DNA of 5,305 nucleotides, from contig JBGQHV010000207.1 of the NCBI GenBank assembly GCA_041498155.1, positions 1 to 5,305 of the forward strand, written 5' to 3'. Both the position numbers and the translations under genes were made by a program. Positions 1 to 5,305 of the stretch are shown in pieces. This DNA is from DASTHG01 sp041498155 (lineage in GTDB: Bacteria > Gemmatimonadota > Gemmatimonadetes > Gemmatimonadales > GWC2-71-9). How positions within the stretch are numbered: position 1 is the stretch's first letter; the number at the start of each line of letters is the position of its first letter. Under the pieces are notes generated by a model. That model was given only the letters and a program-made list of their open reading frames with translations, had not been told where the DNA came from and made no database searches.

Positions 1-339
1 GAGCGAGAGATCGGCGTCGAACAGGGTGTCGACGAAGATGATCAGCACCGGTCCGTCCACCCACGGCCGGGCCAGGTTGATGGCGCCCGCCGTCCCATCC
101 AGCGTCTTCTGCTCCACGAAGCGGGCCGGCACGCGGTAGTGGGTCCGGATGTAGCGCTCGACGTCCTCCTTCAGGTGCCCGGTGATCACGAGCAGCTCTT
201 CGACGTCGAAGCCGGCGATGGTGTCCATCACGTAGTCCATCACCGGCCGCCCGGCGACATGCACCAGCGGCTTGGGCACGCGCTTGGTGAGCGGCAGGAG
301 GCGCGTTCCCTTGCCGGCGAGCGGGACGATCACTTTCAT
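1..339 (-). CDS. Sugar-1-phosphate nucleotidyltransferase (NDP-sugar synthase), N-terminal part, truncated by window edge
   Basis: Predicted to transfer an NMP from an NTP to a sugar-1-phosphate, giving an NDP-sugar for cell-surface glycan or nucleotide-sugar synthesis in the cytoplasm. The 113 visible residues show the nucleotide-binding signature GKGTRLLPLTKRVPKPL at residues 9-25 (AGxGTR loop, then PKPL). A GTAGAI segment follows at 82-87, then IFVDTLFDAD, where Asp104 sits at the position of the metal-binding Asp of the family's GDxIF motif. The AGxGTR form is closer to GalU/RmlA-type enzymes than to ManC, which has GGxGTRLWP. The ATG start shares an ATGA overlap with the stop of the upstream cupin gene and has a GGGAG ribosome site 6 nt away. 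It is the last visible gene of the operon; the C-terminal substrate-specificity region is missing, so the sugar and the base cannot be named. The family is secure, the substrate unknown. Confidence 0.92.
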   Translation of the reverse strand, partial: MKVIVPLAGKGTRLLPLTKRVPKPLVHVAGRPVMDYVMDTIAGFDVEELLVITGHLKEDVERYIRTHYRVPARFVEQKTLDGTAGAINLARPWVDGPVLIIFVDTLFDADLSL

Positions 340-689
340 GGCACTCTCCCGTAGCGGTCCTTCAGGCGGATCACGTCGTCGATCTCCGGCGTGGAGGCCT
401 CGAGCAGGTCGCTGGTCACGACCGCCTCGAACTGGTGGATCACCGTCGGCTGAATGTGAAACGCTTCGCCCTGCGCGAGCCGCCGCTCGATCAGCGTCTC
501 CCCCTGCTGCAGCCGCAGGATGATCTCCCCGCTCAACACGTAAATCGATTCATCCTTGCGCTCGTGGTACTGCAGGCTGAGGAGCTGCCCGGCCTCGACG
601 TGCAGGATCTTCCCCACGTACCGGTCGGTGCGGGCCCAGATGATCTCGTAGCCCCAGGGCTTTTCGACACGATAGGGCAGCTCTTTCAC
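336..689 (-). CDS. Stand-alone cupin resembling the C-terminal domain of mannose-6-phosphate isomerase type II / ManC
   Basis: A 117-residue single-domain cupin, matching the size of the ManC C-terminal isomerase module without its nucleotidyltransferase half. Family hallmarks run along its whole length: KPWGYEI at residues 10-16, GQLLSLQYH at 34-42, the barrel turn YVLSGE at 50-55, the IQPTVIHQF strand at 79-87 and a closing DDVIRLKDRYGR at 104-115, very like the EDDIVRxxDxYGR end of ManC. Likely metal ligands are His42, Glu47 and His85. The second His of the usual HxH is Arg44 here, so metal binding or catalysis may be altered. The GTG start at 689 overlaps the ferredoxin stop as GTGA, with a weak GGTGG upstream; longer in-frame starts would run deep into the ferredoxin gene. 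Its stop overlaps the nucleotidyltransferase start. It may isomerise or bind a sugar phosphate feeding that enzyme; this role is inferred from context. Confidence 0.88.
   Translation of the reverse strand: MKELPYRVEKPWGYEIIWARTDRYVGKILHVEAGQLLSLQYHERKDESIYVLSGEIILRLQQGETLIERRLAQGEAFHIQPTVIHQFEAVVTSDLLEASTPEIDDVIRLKDRYGRVP
346..350 (-). promoter_or_regulatory. Ribosome binding site for the nucleotidyltransferase
   Basis: On the minus strand, GGGAG lies 6 nt before the ATG at 339, inside the last codons of the cupin gene. It supports this start and suggests independent ribosome loading in addition to coupling through the ATGA overlap. Confidence 0.6.
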
Positions 690-1264
690 GCGTCCACCGG
701 GACGAGAGACAGCGCCAGCGAGGACGGCGCGGTGACGCAGGCGGTGACGCACACGCCGCAGCCCACGCACCCCTCCGGCTTCAGCACCGGATGCCCGCCC
801 TTGTCCATCGCCAGCGCCCGTTCCCCCACGGGGCAGGAGCGGGCGCAGACGCCGCAGCTCGCGCCGTGGAACGTGATGCACCGGTCCACGTCCAGGGTGA
901 GGACGCCGAGGCGCACGCCGAGCCAGCCGTTGGCCGGCAGTACCAGCGCGGTCGTGGGGCAGGCGCGGGCGCAGGGGATGTCGTCGCAAACGACGCACGC
1001 CTGCACCGACGGCTCGAGAATCGGCGTGCCGGCGGCGAGGCCGGCCCCCGGCGGCGCCTTGCGGATGGCGTGCGCGGGGCAGACATCCACGCAGGCGCCG
1101 CAACGGGTGCACGCCGCGAGAAACTCCATCTCCGGCGCCGCGCCGGGCGGCCGGAACCAGCGCCGCTGGACGACGCGCTCCTCGGCCCGGCGGGCGACCT
1201 CGCGGGCCAGCCGCCCGAAGGTGTCGCGGAAAAACGCCCGGCGGTCTCCGGCGTCGTTGGCCAT
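686..1264 (-). CDS. MauM/NapG-type ferredoxin with four [4Fe-4S] clusters
   Basis: A 192-residue polyferredoxin predicted to relay electrons through four [4Fe-4S] clusters. Four cysteine quartets are complete: C52/55/58/62 (CxxCxxCxxxCP), C90/93/98/102 (CxxCx4CxxxCP), C129/137/140/144 (Cx7CxxCxxxCP) and C166/169/172/176 (CxxCxxCxxxC). The irregular second and third spacings match what I recall of NapG and MauM. The N-terminus has GDRRAFFRDTFGRLA (residues 6-20), similar to a twin-arginine motif, but a charged helix follows rather than a hydrophobic segment, so Tat export is doubtful and the protein is probably cytoplasmic or peripheral. The ATG at 1264 is chosen because it lies one base after the peptidase stop (TGAGATG); a longer in-frame start would overlap the peptidase by about 77 bp. 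No clear Shine-Dalgarno is present, which fits termination-reinitiation coupling. No nap or mau partner gene is in the window, so the electron donor and acceptor are unknown. Confidence 0.9.
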   Translation of the reverse strand: MANDAGDRRAFFRDTFGRLAREVARRAEERVVQRRWFRPPGAAPEMEFLAACTRCGACVDVCPAHAIRKAPPGAGLAAGTPILEPSVQACVVCDDIPCARACPTTALVLPANGWLGVRLGVLTLDVDRCITFHGASCGVCARSCPVGERALAMDKGGHPVLKPEGCVGCGVCVTACVTAPSSLALSLVPVDA

Positions 1265-1265
1265 C

Positions 1266-4229
1266 TCAGAAGCTCGGCTCGAGCGAGAGCTGCCAGCGGA
1301 ACGCCGTGCGGCCGTCGCCCGCGCGGGTGTCGGCCGCGACATTCCAGCGATTGACGAGGAGCGGAAACTCGATCCGCATCGTCCACGCGAGCTCGCCGAT
1401 CTGGTGGGTCGACACGACCCCGACGCCGGCGTCCCACAGCGTCGTCACGGCGGCGGACCCGTTGGCCGAGGGGACCGCCGCGGAGTCCACCACGCCGGCG
1501 TCGCCGAATGCCTCGAGCGTCACGCGTCGCACCGGACCGCTCTGGCGCCGCACCAGGGCGCGTGTCAGCTCGAGGTTCGCGCTCGCCGCCCAGCGCCCGC
1601 CCAACTCGGGAGCGAAGCCCCGCAGGTTGGCGTCGCCCGGCGCCTGGTAGTGGAAATCGGGCCGTACGAAGAGCGCTCCACGGGTGCGCAGCAGCGGGTT
1701 GGTGAACGTCTCGTAGGGATCGGCGCCTGCCACGTAGATGCGCCGCTGGAGCGGCGGTGGCGAGTGGGCCAGGTATCCACCGGCGAAGAGCCGGATGCCG
1801 AGGGCTGTCCCGCCCCAGAACGGCCGGCGCGCCGAGAGCTCCGCCGTGCCCCGCATGAAACCTTCGATGTCGTAGCGGTTCACCGAAGCAATGCCCGGAC
1901 CGGGATAGCGATAGACGACGCCCCCGCGCACGGCGAGGCGGGCGTGCAGCGTCGTCCGCCCGGCGGGCCAGGTGGACGCGACCCAGGGACCCGCCTCCAC
2001 CGTGCCGGCGTCGTCCCACAGGCGCCGGTCGAGGTAGCTCACGTCGTTCGTCGCCATCCAGAGGGCGTCGAAACCGCTGTGCGGGTCGGCGCGATCCACC
2101 CACCGCGGCCGATCGCTCCGGTCCCAAGAAGCCATCGCCCCCGACCGCCCCTCGACCGCCCATGCCGCCATGGACGTCGTCGTCCGCGGCGCCGGGTGCA
2201 GGACCGGGTTGTCCACGCGGAAGTACACACCCCCGGGACTCGTCGCGGAGCCCCGCAGGCCGCGGCTCACCAGGAAGAGCCCCTGGTCGAAGCGGCCGAG
2301 GTAGTTGGAGCGCCCGCGCAGCGCGAGCGTGACCCCTCCGGCATCGTTCGACCACGCGACCGGGAGCAACCCCGTTGCGACGCGATCCCGGCGCACCACT
2401 TCGCGCGTGGGGTTGTCGAGCCGGACCGCCGCCGCACCGCGGCCACGAAACAGCCCGCGCGGCTCGCGGTTGTTCAGCATGTTCCAGTCGTGCGCCCGCA
2501 GGCGGGGGTCGAGCATCAGCCGGCCCGGCGCCGAATCGGCCGAGAAGGCAACGCGCTCGACCTCGGACTGGCCGGTGGCCCGGGCGTAGATGTGACGCTC
2601 GTCGCCGATCTCGACCGGCATCCAGCCGTCGCCCAGGCGGTGGACGGTGACGGCGATACGCCAGCGCCCGTCGGGGAGGCGGTGGCGCTCGACCTGCTGC
2701 AGCTGGTAATCGATGAGCGGCGTGCCGTGCAGCCATTGCCCGAACAGCCAGCCCAGGTCCTGACCCGAGACCTCCTCGCACACCGCACGGAACTTGTCCT
2801 CGTCCACGTGCTTCAGCTGCCAGCGCGCGTAGTACGTTCGGAGGATGCGCCGCATCACGTCGTCGCCTACCACGTAGCGCAGCTCCTCGTAGAAGAGCTG
2901 CGCCTTGTTGTAGATCATCTCGTTGTAGACGAAGAAGTCGCGGTAGCGCTCGCTCACAATCGAAACCGGCTGGCTCCAGCGGTCGATGTCGTCGAACAGG
3001 ATCCCGGCCTCGATCTGCGGATACTCGTCCTCGCCGCCGTGGGTCGCGGTGTACCACGCCGTCTGGAAGCTGGTGAATCCCTCGTCGAGCCAGCCCTCGC
3101 GCCATTCGTTGTTGGCGAGGATGCCCATCGTGTAGTTGTGCCCCACTTCGTGCAGGATCAGCCCCTGCGACGCGCCGCCGTTCATCACCATCATGGGAAA
3201 TTCGGTGCCGCCGCTTTCGATACGGTGCACGTTGGTGAGCTGCGGCCAGGCGAAGGGGCCGTATAACGAGTCGAGCCAGGCGAGGGCCGTCTCGGTGCGG
3301 GTCACGGCGATGCCGTGACCCCAGGTCGCGGTGTCCTGCGGCTGATACAGCACGCGCACCACCACGTTACCGCAGCGGCCCTGCTCGTAGACGTACTGCG
3401 GGTTGAGCGAGAACGCGAAGTGGTGTACCTGCTCGGCCAAAAAGCGGACCGTCTTGCGCCCCGCCGCGGCAGCCGGGCACTCGGCCGGCACGGCGCCGTA
3501 ATAGTCCCGCTGGTAGTCCACCGTCACCGCGGGCGTGGCGCGGGCCCGTTCCCACCCCGGGTCGCCGCACACCGGCACGCCGGTGGCGCCGATCACCTGG
3601 TCATCGGGGAGATCGAGCGTCACGTCGAACGTGCCGAACTCGCCGTAGAACTCCCCCGCCGGGTAGAGCGGGTGCGCTTCCCAGCCGAAACGGTCGAACA
3701 CCACAACCTTCGGATACCACTGGGCGAAGTCGAAGCGCCGGCCGCGCCGGCCCTGACGGCGCGGCAGGGTCGACGGGCGGACCTGCCAGTCGATCTCCAC
3801 CACCAGCGAATCGCCGGGCGCGAGCGGGCGCGGCAACCGCCAATGCGCGACGGTCGAATCGGGCGCGAAGGGATAGTCCGGCGGCGATGCCACTCCCATC
3901 ACCGTGGAGGCGGTGACGCGCTCGAACGCGTAGTCGGGATCACGCAGATGCTGGAAGCGCACCCGTCCCTCGGCTGAATCAACGACGCTCCAGCGCGAGC
4001 CCGGCCGGAAGGCGTTCAGGTACTGATGCACGTAGAAGTCGGACAGCGTGTCGGGCGAGTGATTGACGTAGCTGATGCGCACGTGCCCGGTGAGCACGCC
4101 GGTAGGCTCGTCCAGCGCGGCCGTGATGCGATAGGCGACCTGCTGCTGCCAATAGGGAGCGACGGGCTGGGAGTCCCGCGCCGTGAGGGACGTGTCGGCG
4201 GCAAGCAGGAGCGCGAAGAGGGGCAGCAT
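1266..4229 (-). CDS. M1-family zinc metallopeptidase with C-terminal Omp85-like beta-barrel region
   Basis: A 987-residue exported gluzincin, predicted to cleave peptides N-terminally. A short hydrophobic leader (residues 2-11) resembles a signal peptide but lacks a basic n-region. Residues ~30-220 match the M1 N-terminal beta domain (FAQWYPKVVVFD, GEFYGEFGTFDV). The exopeptidase loop appears as GGTEF (340-344) in place of GAMEN. The zinc site is HEVGH (360-364) with Glu383 in WLDEGF, giving HExxH-x18-E, and Tyr440 in the IYNKAQ stretch is the likely transition-state Tyr. Residues ~505-590 form a beta-sandwich ending in a LDP...LNN stretch. From ~607 to the end, alternating strands, LRGF (869-872), LEAFGDAG (905-912) and a terminal Phe resemble an Omp85/BamA barrel. 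The ATG is the only usable start, since TAG lies in frame five codons upstream; no Shine-Dalgarno is visible. It is the first gene of the operon, one base from the ferredoxin. The peptidase part is secure; the barrel assignment is moderate. Confidence 0.93.
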   Translation of the reverse strand: MLPLFALLLAADTSLTARDSQPVAPYWQQQVAYRITAALDEPTGVLTGHVRISYVNHSPDTLSDFYVHQYLNAFRPGSRWSVVDSAEGRVRFQHLRDPDYAFERVTASTVMGVASPPDYPFAPDSTVAHWRLPRPLAPGDSLVVEIDWQVRPSTLPRRQGRRGRRFDFAQWYPKVVVFDRFGWEAHPLYPAGEFYGEFGTFDVTLDLPDDQVIGATGVPVCGDPGWERARATPAVTVDYQRDYYGAVPAECPAAAAGRKTVRFLAEQVHHFAFSLNPQYVYEQGRCGNVVVRVLYQPQDTATWGHGIAVTRTETALAWLDSLYGPFAWPQLTNVHRIESGGTEFPMMVMNGGASQGLILHEVGHNYTMGILANNEWREGWLDEGFTSFQTAWYTATHGGEDEYPQIEAGILFDDIDRWSQPVSIVSERYRDFFVYNEMIYNKAQLFYEELRYVVGDDVMRRILRTYYARWQLKHVDEDKFRAVCEEVSGQDLGWLFGQWLHGTPLIDYQLQQVERHRLPDGRWRIAVTVHRLGDGWMPVEIGDERHIYARATGQSEVERVAFSADSAPGRLMLDPRLRAHDWNMLNNREPRGLFRGRGAAAVRLDNPTREVVRRDRVATGLLPVAWSNDAGGVTLALRGRSNYLGRFDQGLFLVSRGLRGSATSPGGVYFRVDNPVLHPAPRTTTSMAAWAVEGRSGAMASWDRSDRPRWVDRADPHSGFDALWMATNDVSYLDRRLWDDAGTVEAGPWVASTWPAGRTTLHARLAVRGGVVYRYPGPGIASVNRYDIEGFMRGTAELSARRPFWGGTALGIRLFAGGYLAHSPPPLQRRIYVAGADPYETFTNPLLRTRGALFVRPDFHYQAPGDANLRGFAPELGGRWAASANLELTRALVRRQSGPVRRVTLEAFGDAGVVDSAAVPSANGSAAVTTLWDAGVGVVSTHQIGELAWTMRIEFPLLVNRWNVAADTRAGDGRTAFRWQLSLEPSF

Positions 4230-4343
4230 CGAGCGGGGAAACTACACCGGGCCGAGCGGGCCGGGGAGGCGTGCGGCGCAATTTGGGCGCGCGACGGGTG
4301 ATTCGGACGACACACGGACGCGGACGCCGACCGAGGTTGTGGC

Positions 4344-4366
4344 CCCGGCGCCCGGTGTGCGCCGGG
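4344..4366 (+). other. Perfect 8-bp GC-rich inverted repeat in the lipoprotein leader
   Basis: CCCGGCGC at 4344-4351 pairs exactly with GCGCCGGG at 4359-4366 around a 7-base loop. It ends 13 bases before the AAGGAG ribosome site, so in RNA it would form a stable stem just upstream of the start of translation. No T-tract follows on either strand, which argues against an intrinsic terminator. It could be a 5' stabilising stem, a translational control element or a dyad bound by a regulator. Confidence 0.55.
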
Positions 4367-4379
4367 ATCCACCCCGAGC

Positions 4380-4385
4380 AAGGAG
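4380..4385 (+). promoter_or_regulatory. Strong Shine-Dalgarno for the lipoprotein gene
   Basis: AAGGAG lies 6 nt before the ATG at 4392. It is the best ribosome site in the window and fixes the start that yields a complete signal peptide and lipobox. Confidence 0.8.
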
Positions 4386-4391
4386 TGAACG

Positions 4392-5305
4392 ATGTCTCGC
4401 ACACACCCTCTCACGTTCTGCGGCCTGCTGCTCGCGGCCGCCACAGCGTGCGTGGATCGGTCCGCCACCATGCCGACCGATCCAAGAGCGCCGGCGGAGT
4501 CGGCCACCGTCGCCGCGACGCCGCAAACGCTGCGCCGTCCCGACCGGCTCGCCCGGCTGTTCGCCCGCGCGCTGCGCAACCCGTCATTTCGTGCCTACGT
4601 GAAGGCGCAGCTCGATTCCTCTCCGTTCCCGGAGCACAAGATTCAGCTGCAGACGTTTCTGGGCGCGCGCGGCCGCCGGGCGCTGCACGACCTGGCCGAG
4701 CAGAACGGCACCACCGACGCCGACGTGCAGCAGGAGGCCGCGACGGCGATCCCGCTCGAAGTGTATTTCCCGGTCGCCGCGCACCGCGCCGCGTGGTCCG
4801 GGGACGAGAACGTGCTGGTGGCGACGGCGCTCGCCGATCGGGAGGCGCCGGTGGCCTTCTCCCCCGATGGCCGACGCACGGTACTCAGTCCCGATACGCC
4901 GCCCGCTACACCTGTCCTCGCGGTCGTGCCCGTCGAGACGGACTTCACCACACCGCCCCGGGCGCAGTGCCTCGACTGCCCGTCCGACGGAGGTGGGGGG
5001 ACCGGCGGAGGGGCCACTGCAATTGGTCTCTTCATGACCAAGGCCCATTTTGACGGAGATTATGAGGGTTGGTTGAAAGGCAACCCCGAATATGAGATCC
5101 ACGTCCTGGGGCAGTCGGGAAGCACCGATTCGTTGACCGACTACCAGTGCGCCGGGGAGCATGCGGGTGGGCCGTACGCGTTCGACCAGAACAGCAACGA
5201 CTGGAGCGGCAGCGTGTTGCTCTTCAGCCAGGCACAGCTCGACAGCTACAAAGCGGCGCACCCCGGGCAGGCGCTCCGCGTGTTCGCGCTGGAGGACGAC
5301 GATAC
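4392..5305 (+). CDS. Predicted two-part lipoprotein of unknown function, C-terminus cut off by window edge
   Basis: The frame is open from the ATG to the window end, giving 304 residues with no stop. Residues 1-20 form a type II signal peptide: basic start, hydrophobic FCGLLLAAATA core, lipobox ATAC with Cys20 as the likely lipidated residue (Ala rather than Leu at -3). A disordered spacer (~21-47) follows, then a helical stretch (50-105) and a beta-rich segment (119-185) including IPLEVYFPV and PATPVLAVVPVE. A linker with two cysteines (193 and 196) and a GGGGTGGG run (200-207) leads into a second part with EGWLKGNPEYEIHV (225-238), Cys253, DQNSNDW (265-271) and an acidic LEDDD at the edge. 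I faintly recall similar sequences in lipoproteins labelled DUF3103, but cannot confirm that. It is probably anchored in an outer or inner membrane. It is transcribed away from the peptidase operon, and no functional link between them is shown. Confidence 0.85.
   Translation, partial: MSRTHPLTFCGLLLAAATACVDRSATMPTDPRAPAESATVAATPQTLRRPDRLARLFARALRNPSFRAYVKAQLDSSPFPEHKIQLQTFLGARGRRALHDLAEQNGTTDADVQQEAATAIPLEVYFPVAAHRAAWSGDENVLVATALADREAPVAFSPDGRRTVLSPDTPPATPVLAVVPVETDFTTPPRAQCLDCPSDGGGGTGGGATAIGLFMTKAHFDGDYEGWLKGNPEYEIHVLGQSGSTDSLTDYQCAGEHAGGPYAFDQNSNDWSGSVLLFSQAQLDSYKAAHPGQALRVFALEDDD

Larger units (their letters stand above)
4230..4391. promoter_or_regulatory. Divergent intergenic region between the peptidase operon and the lipoprotein gene
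   Basis: This 162-bp gap between two outward-facing genes must hold the start of transcription for at least the lipoprotein gene and probably for the four-gene operon. I find no convincing -35/-10 pair on either strand. On the minus strand TGTAGT, about 8-15 bases before the peptidase ATG, is a weak -10 resemblance without a -35 partner. Three copies of CGGACG lie at 4304, 4315 and 4321, and a hairpin lies at 4344-4366. The assignment rests on the gene layout, not on a recognised promoter. Confidence 0.55.

Noticed and set aside
690..1112. Extension of the cupin gene upstream to an in-frame ATG near 1112
   Set aside because: The added ~141 residues lie out of frame within the ferredoxin and are low-complexity Arg/Gly/Pro. 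The GTG overlapping the ferredoxin stop gives a protein of normal domain length.
781..3105. A 774-codon open frame on the minus strand in a different frame from the peptidase
   Set aside because: It overlaps the peptidase and ferredoxin genes out of frame, is extremely Arg/Ala/Pro-rich, and shows no motif, so it is a frame shadow.
435..3266. A 943-codon open frame on the plus strand, antisense to the ferredoxin and most of the peptidase
   Set aside because: Its product is rich in Arg, Ala, Pro and His with no recognisable domain, while the opposite strand encodes clear families throughout. High GC content suppresses stop codons and produces such long shadow frames.
4344..4366. The GC hairpin as a rho-independent terminator
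   Set aside because: Neither strand has a T-run after the stem, and the position between divergent gene starts is wrong for a terminator.
4271..5053. A 260-codon plus-strand frame overlapping the lipoprotein start
   Set aside because: It has no ribosome site, its product is Arg/Ala-rich, and the alternative frame from 4392 has a strong Shine-Dalgarno, signal peptide, lipobox and continues open to the window edge.
4584..5261. A 225-codon minus-strand frame antisense to the lipoprotein gene
   Set aside because: No start context and no domain; it mirrors the reading frame of the lipoprotein gene in GC-rich DNA.
1..5305. CRISPR arrays, tRNA or rRNA genes, insertion sequences, phage attachment sites
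   Set aside because: No regularly spaced direct repeats, no structural RNA signatures, no transposase-like product and no terminal inverted repeats were seen; nearly all bases are explained by the five genes.

Overview
The window is a high-GC bacterial chromosome fragment with five genes: four packed on the minus strand and one divergent gene on the plus strand. An Sec-type leader on a large peptidase, a putative outer-membrane beta-barrel and a lipoprotein point to a diderm (Gram-negative) bacterium. The overall style, including M1 peptidases of this sequence type and very high GC, recalls Gemmatimonadota or a similar soil or metagenomic lineage. That placement is an impression; the window has no taxonomic marker.

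The minus-strand block reads from 4229 down to the left edge. The order is a ~987-residue M1-family zinc metallopeptidase with a C-terminal barrel-like region, a 192-residue MauM/NapG-type ferredoxin with four [4Fe-4S] cysteine sets, a 117-residue cupin resembling the C-terminal phosphomannose-isomerase domain of ManC, and a sugar-1-phosphate nucleotidyltransferase cut off by the window edge. Junctions are a 1-bp gap and two 4-bp stop/start overlaps, so the four genes are almost certainly one translationally coupled operon. The last two genes form a sugar-nucleotide pair. No obvious pathway links them to the peptidase or the ferredoxin.

A 162-bp intergenic region (4230-4391) separates the divergent units. 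It holds a perfect 8-bp GC-rich hairpin just upstream of a strong Shine-Dalgarno sequence for the plus-strand gene. I see no convincing sigma70 promoter on either strand.

The plus-strand gene (4392 to beyond 5305) encodes a predicted lipoprotein of unknown function. It has two conserved-looking parts joined by a glycine-rich linker, and base composition falls sharply just after the linker.

The most notable observation is the peptidase. It has an intact M1 active site (HEVGH with the third ligand Glu 18 residues later), and its last ~380 residues look like an Omp85/BamA-type barrel, with an LRGF motif, a DAG strand and a terminal Phe. This suggests a protease tethered to, or presented through, the outer membrane.
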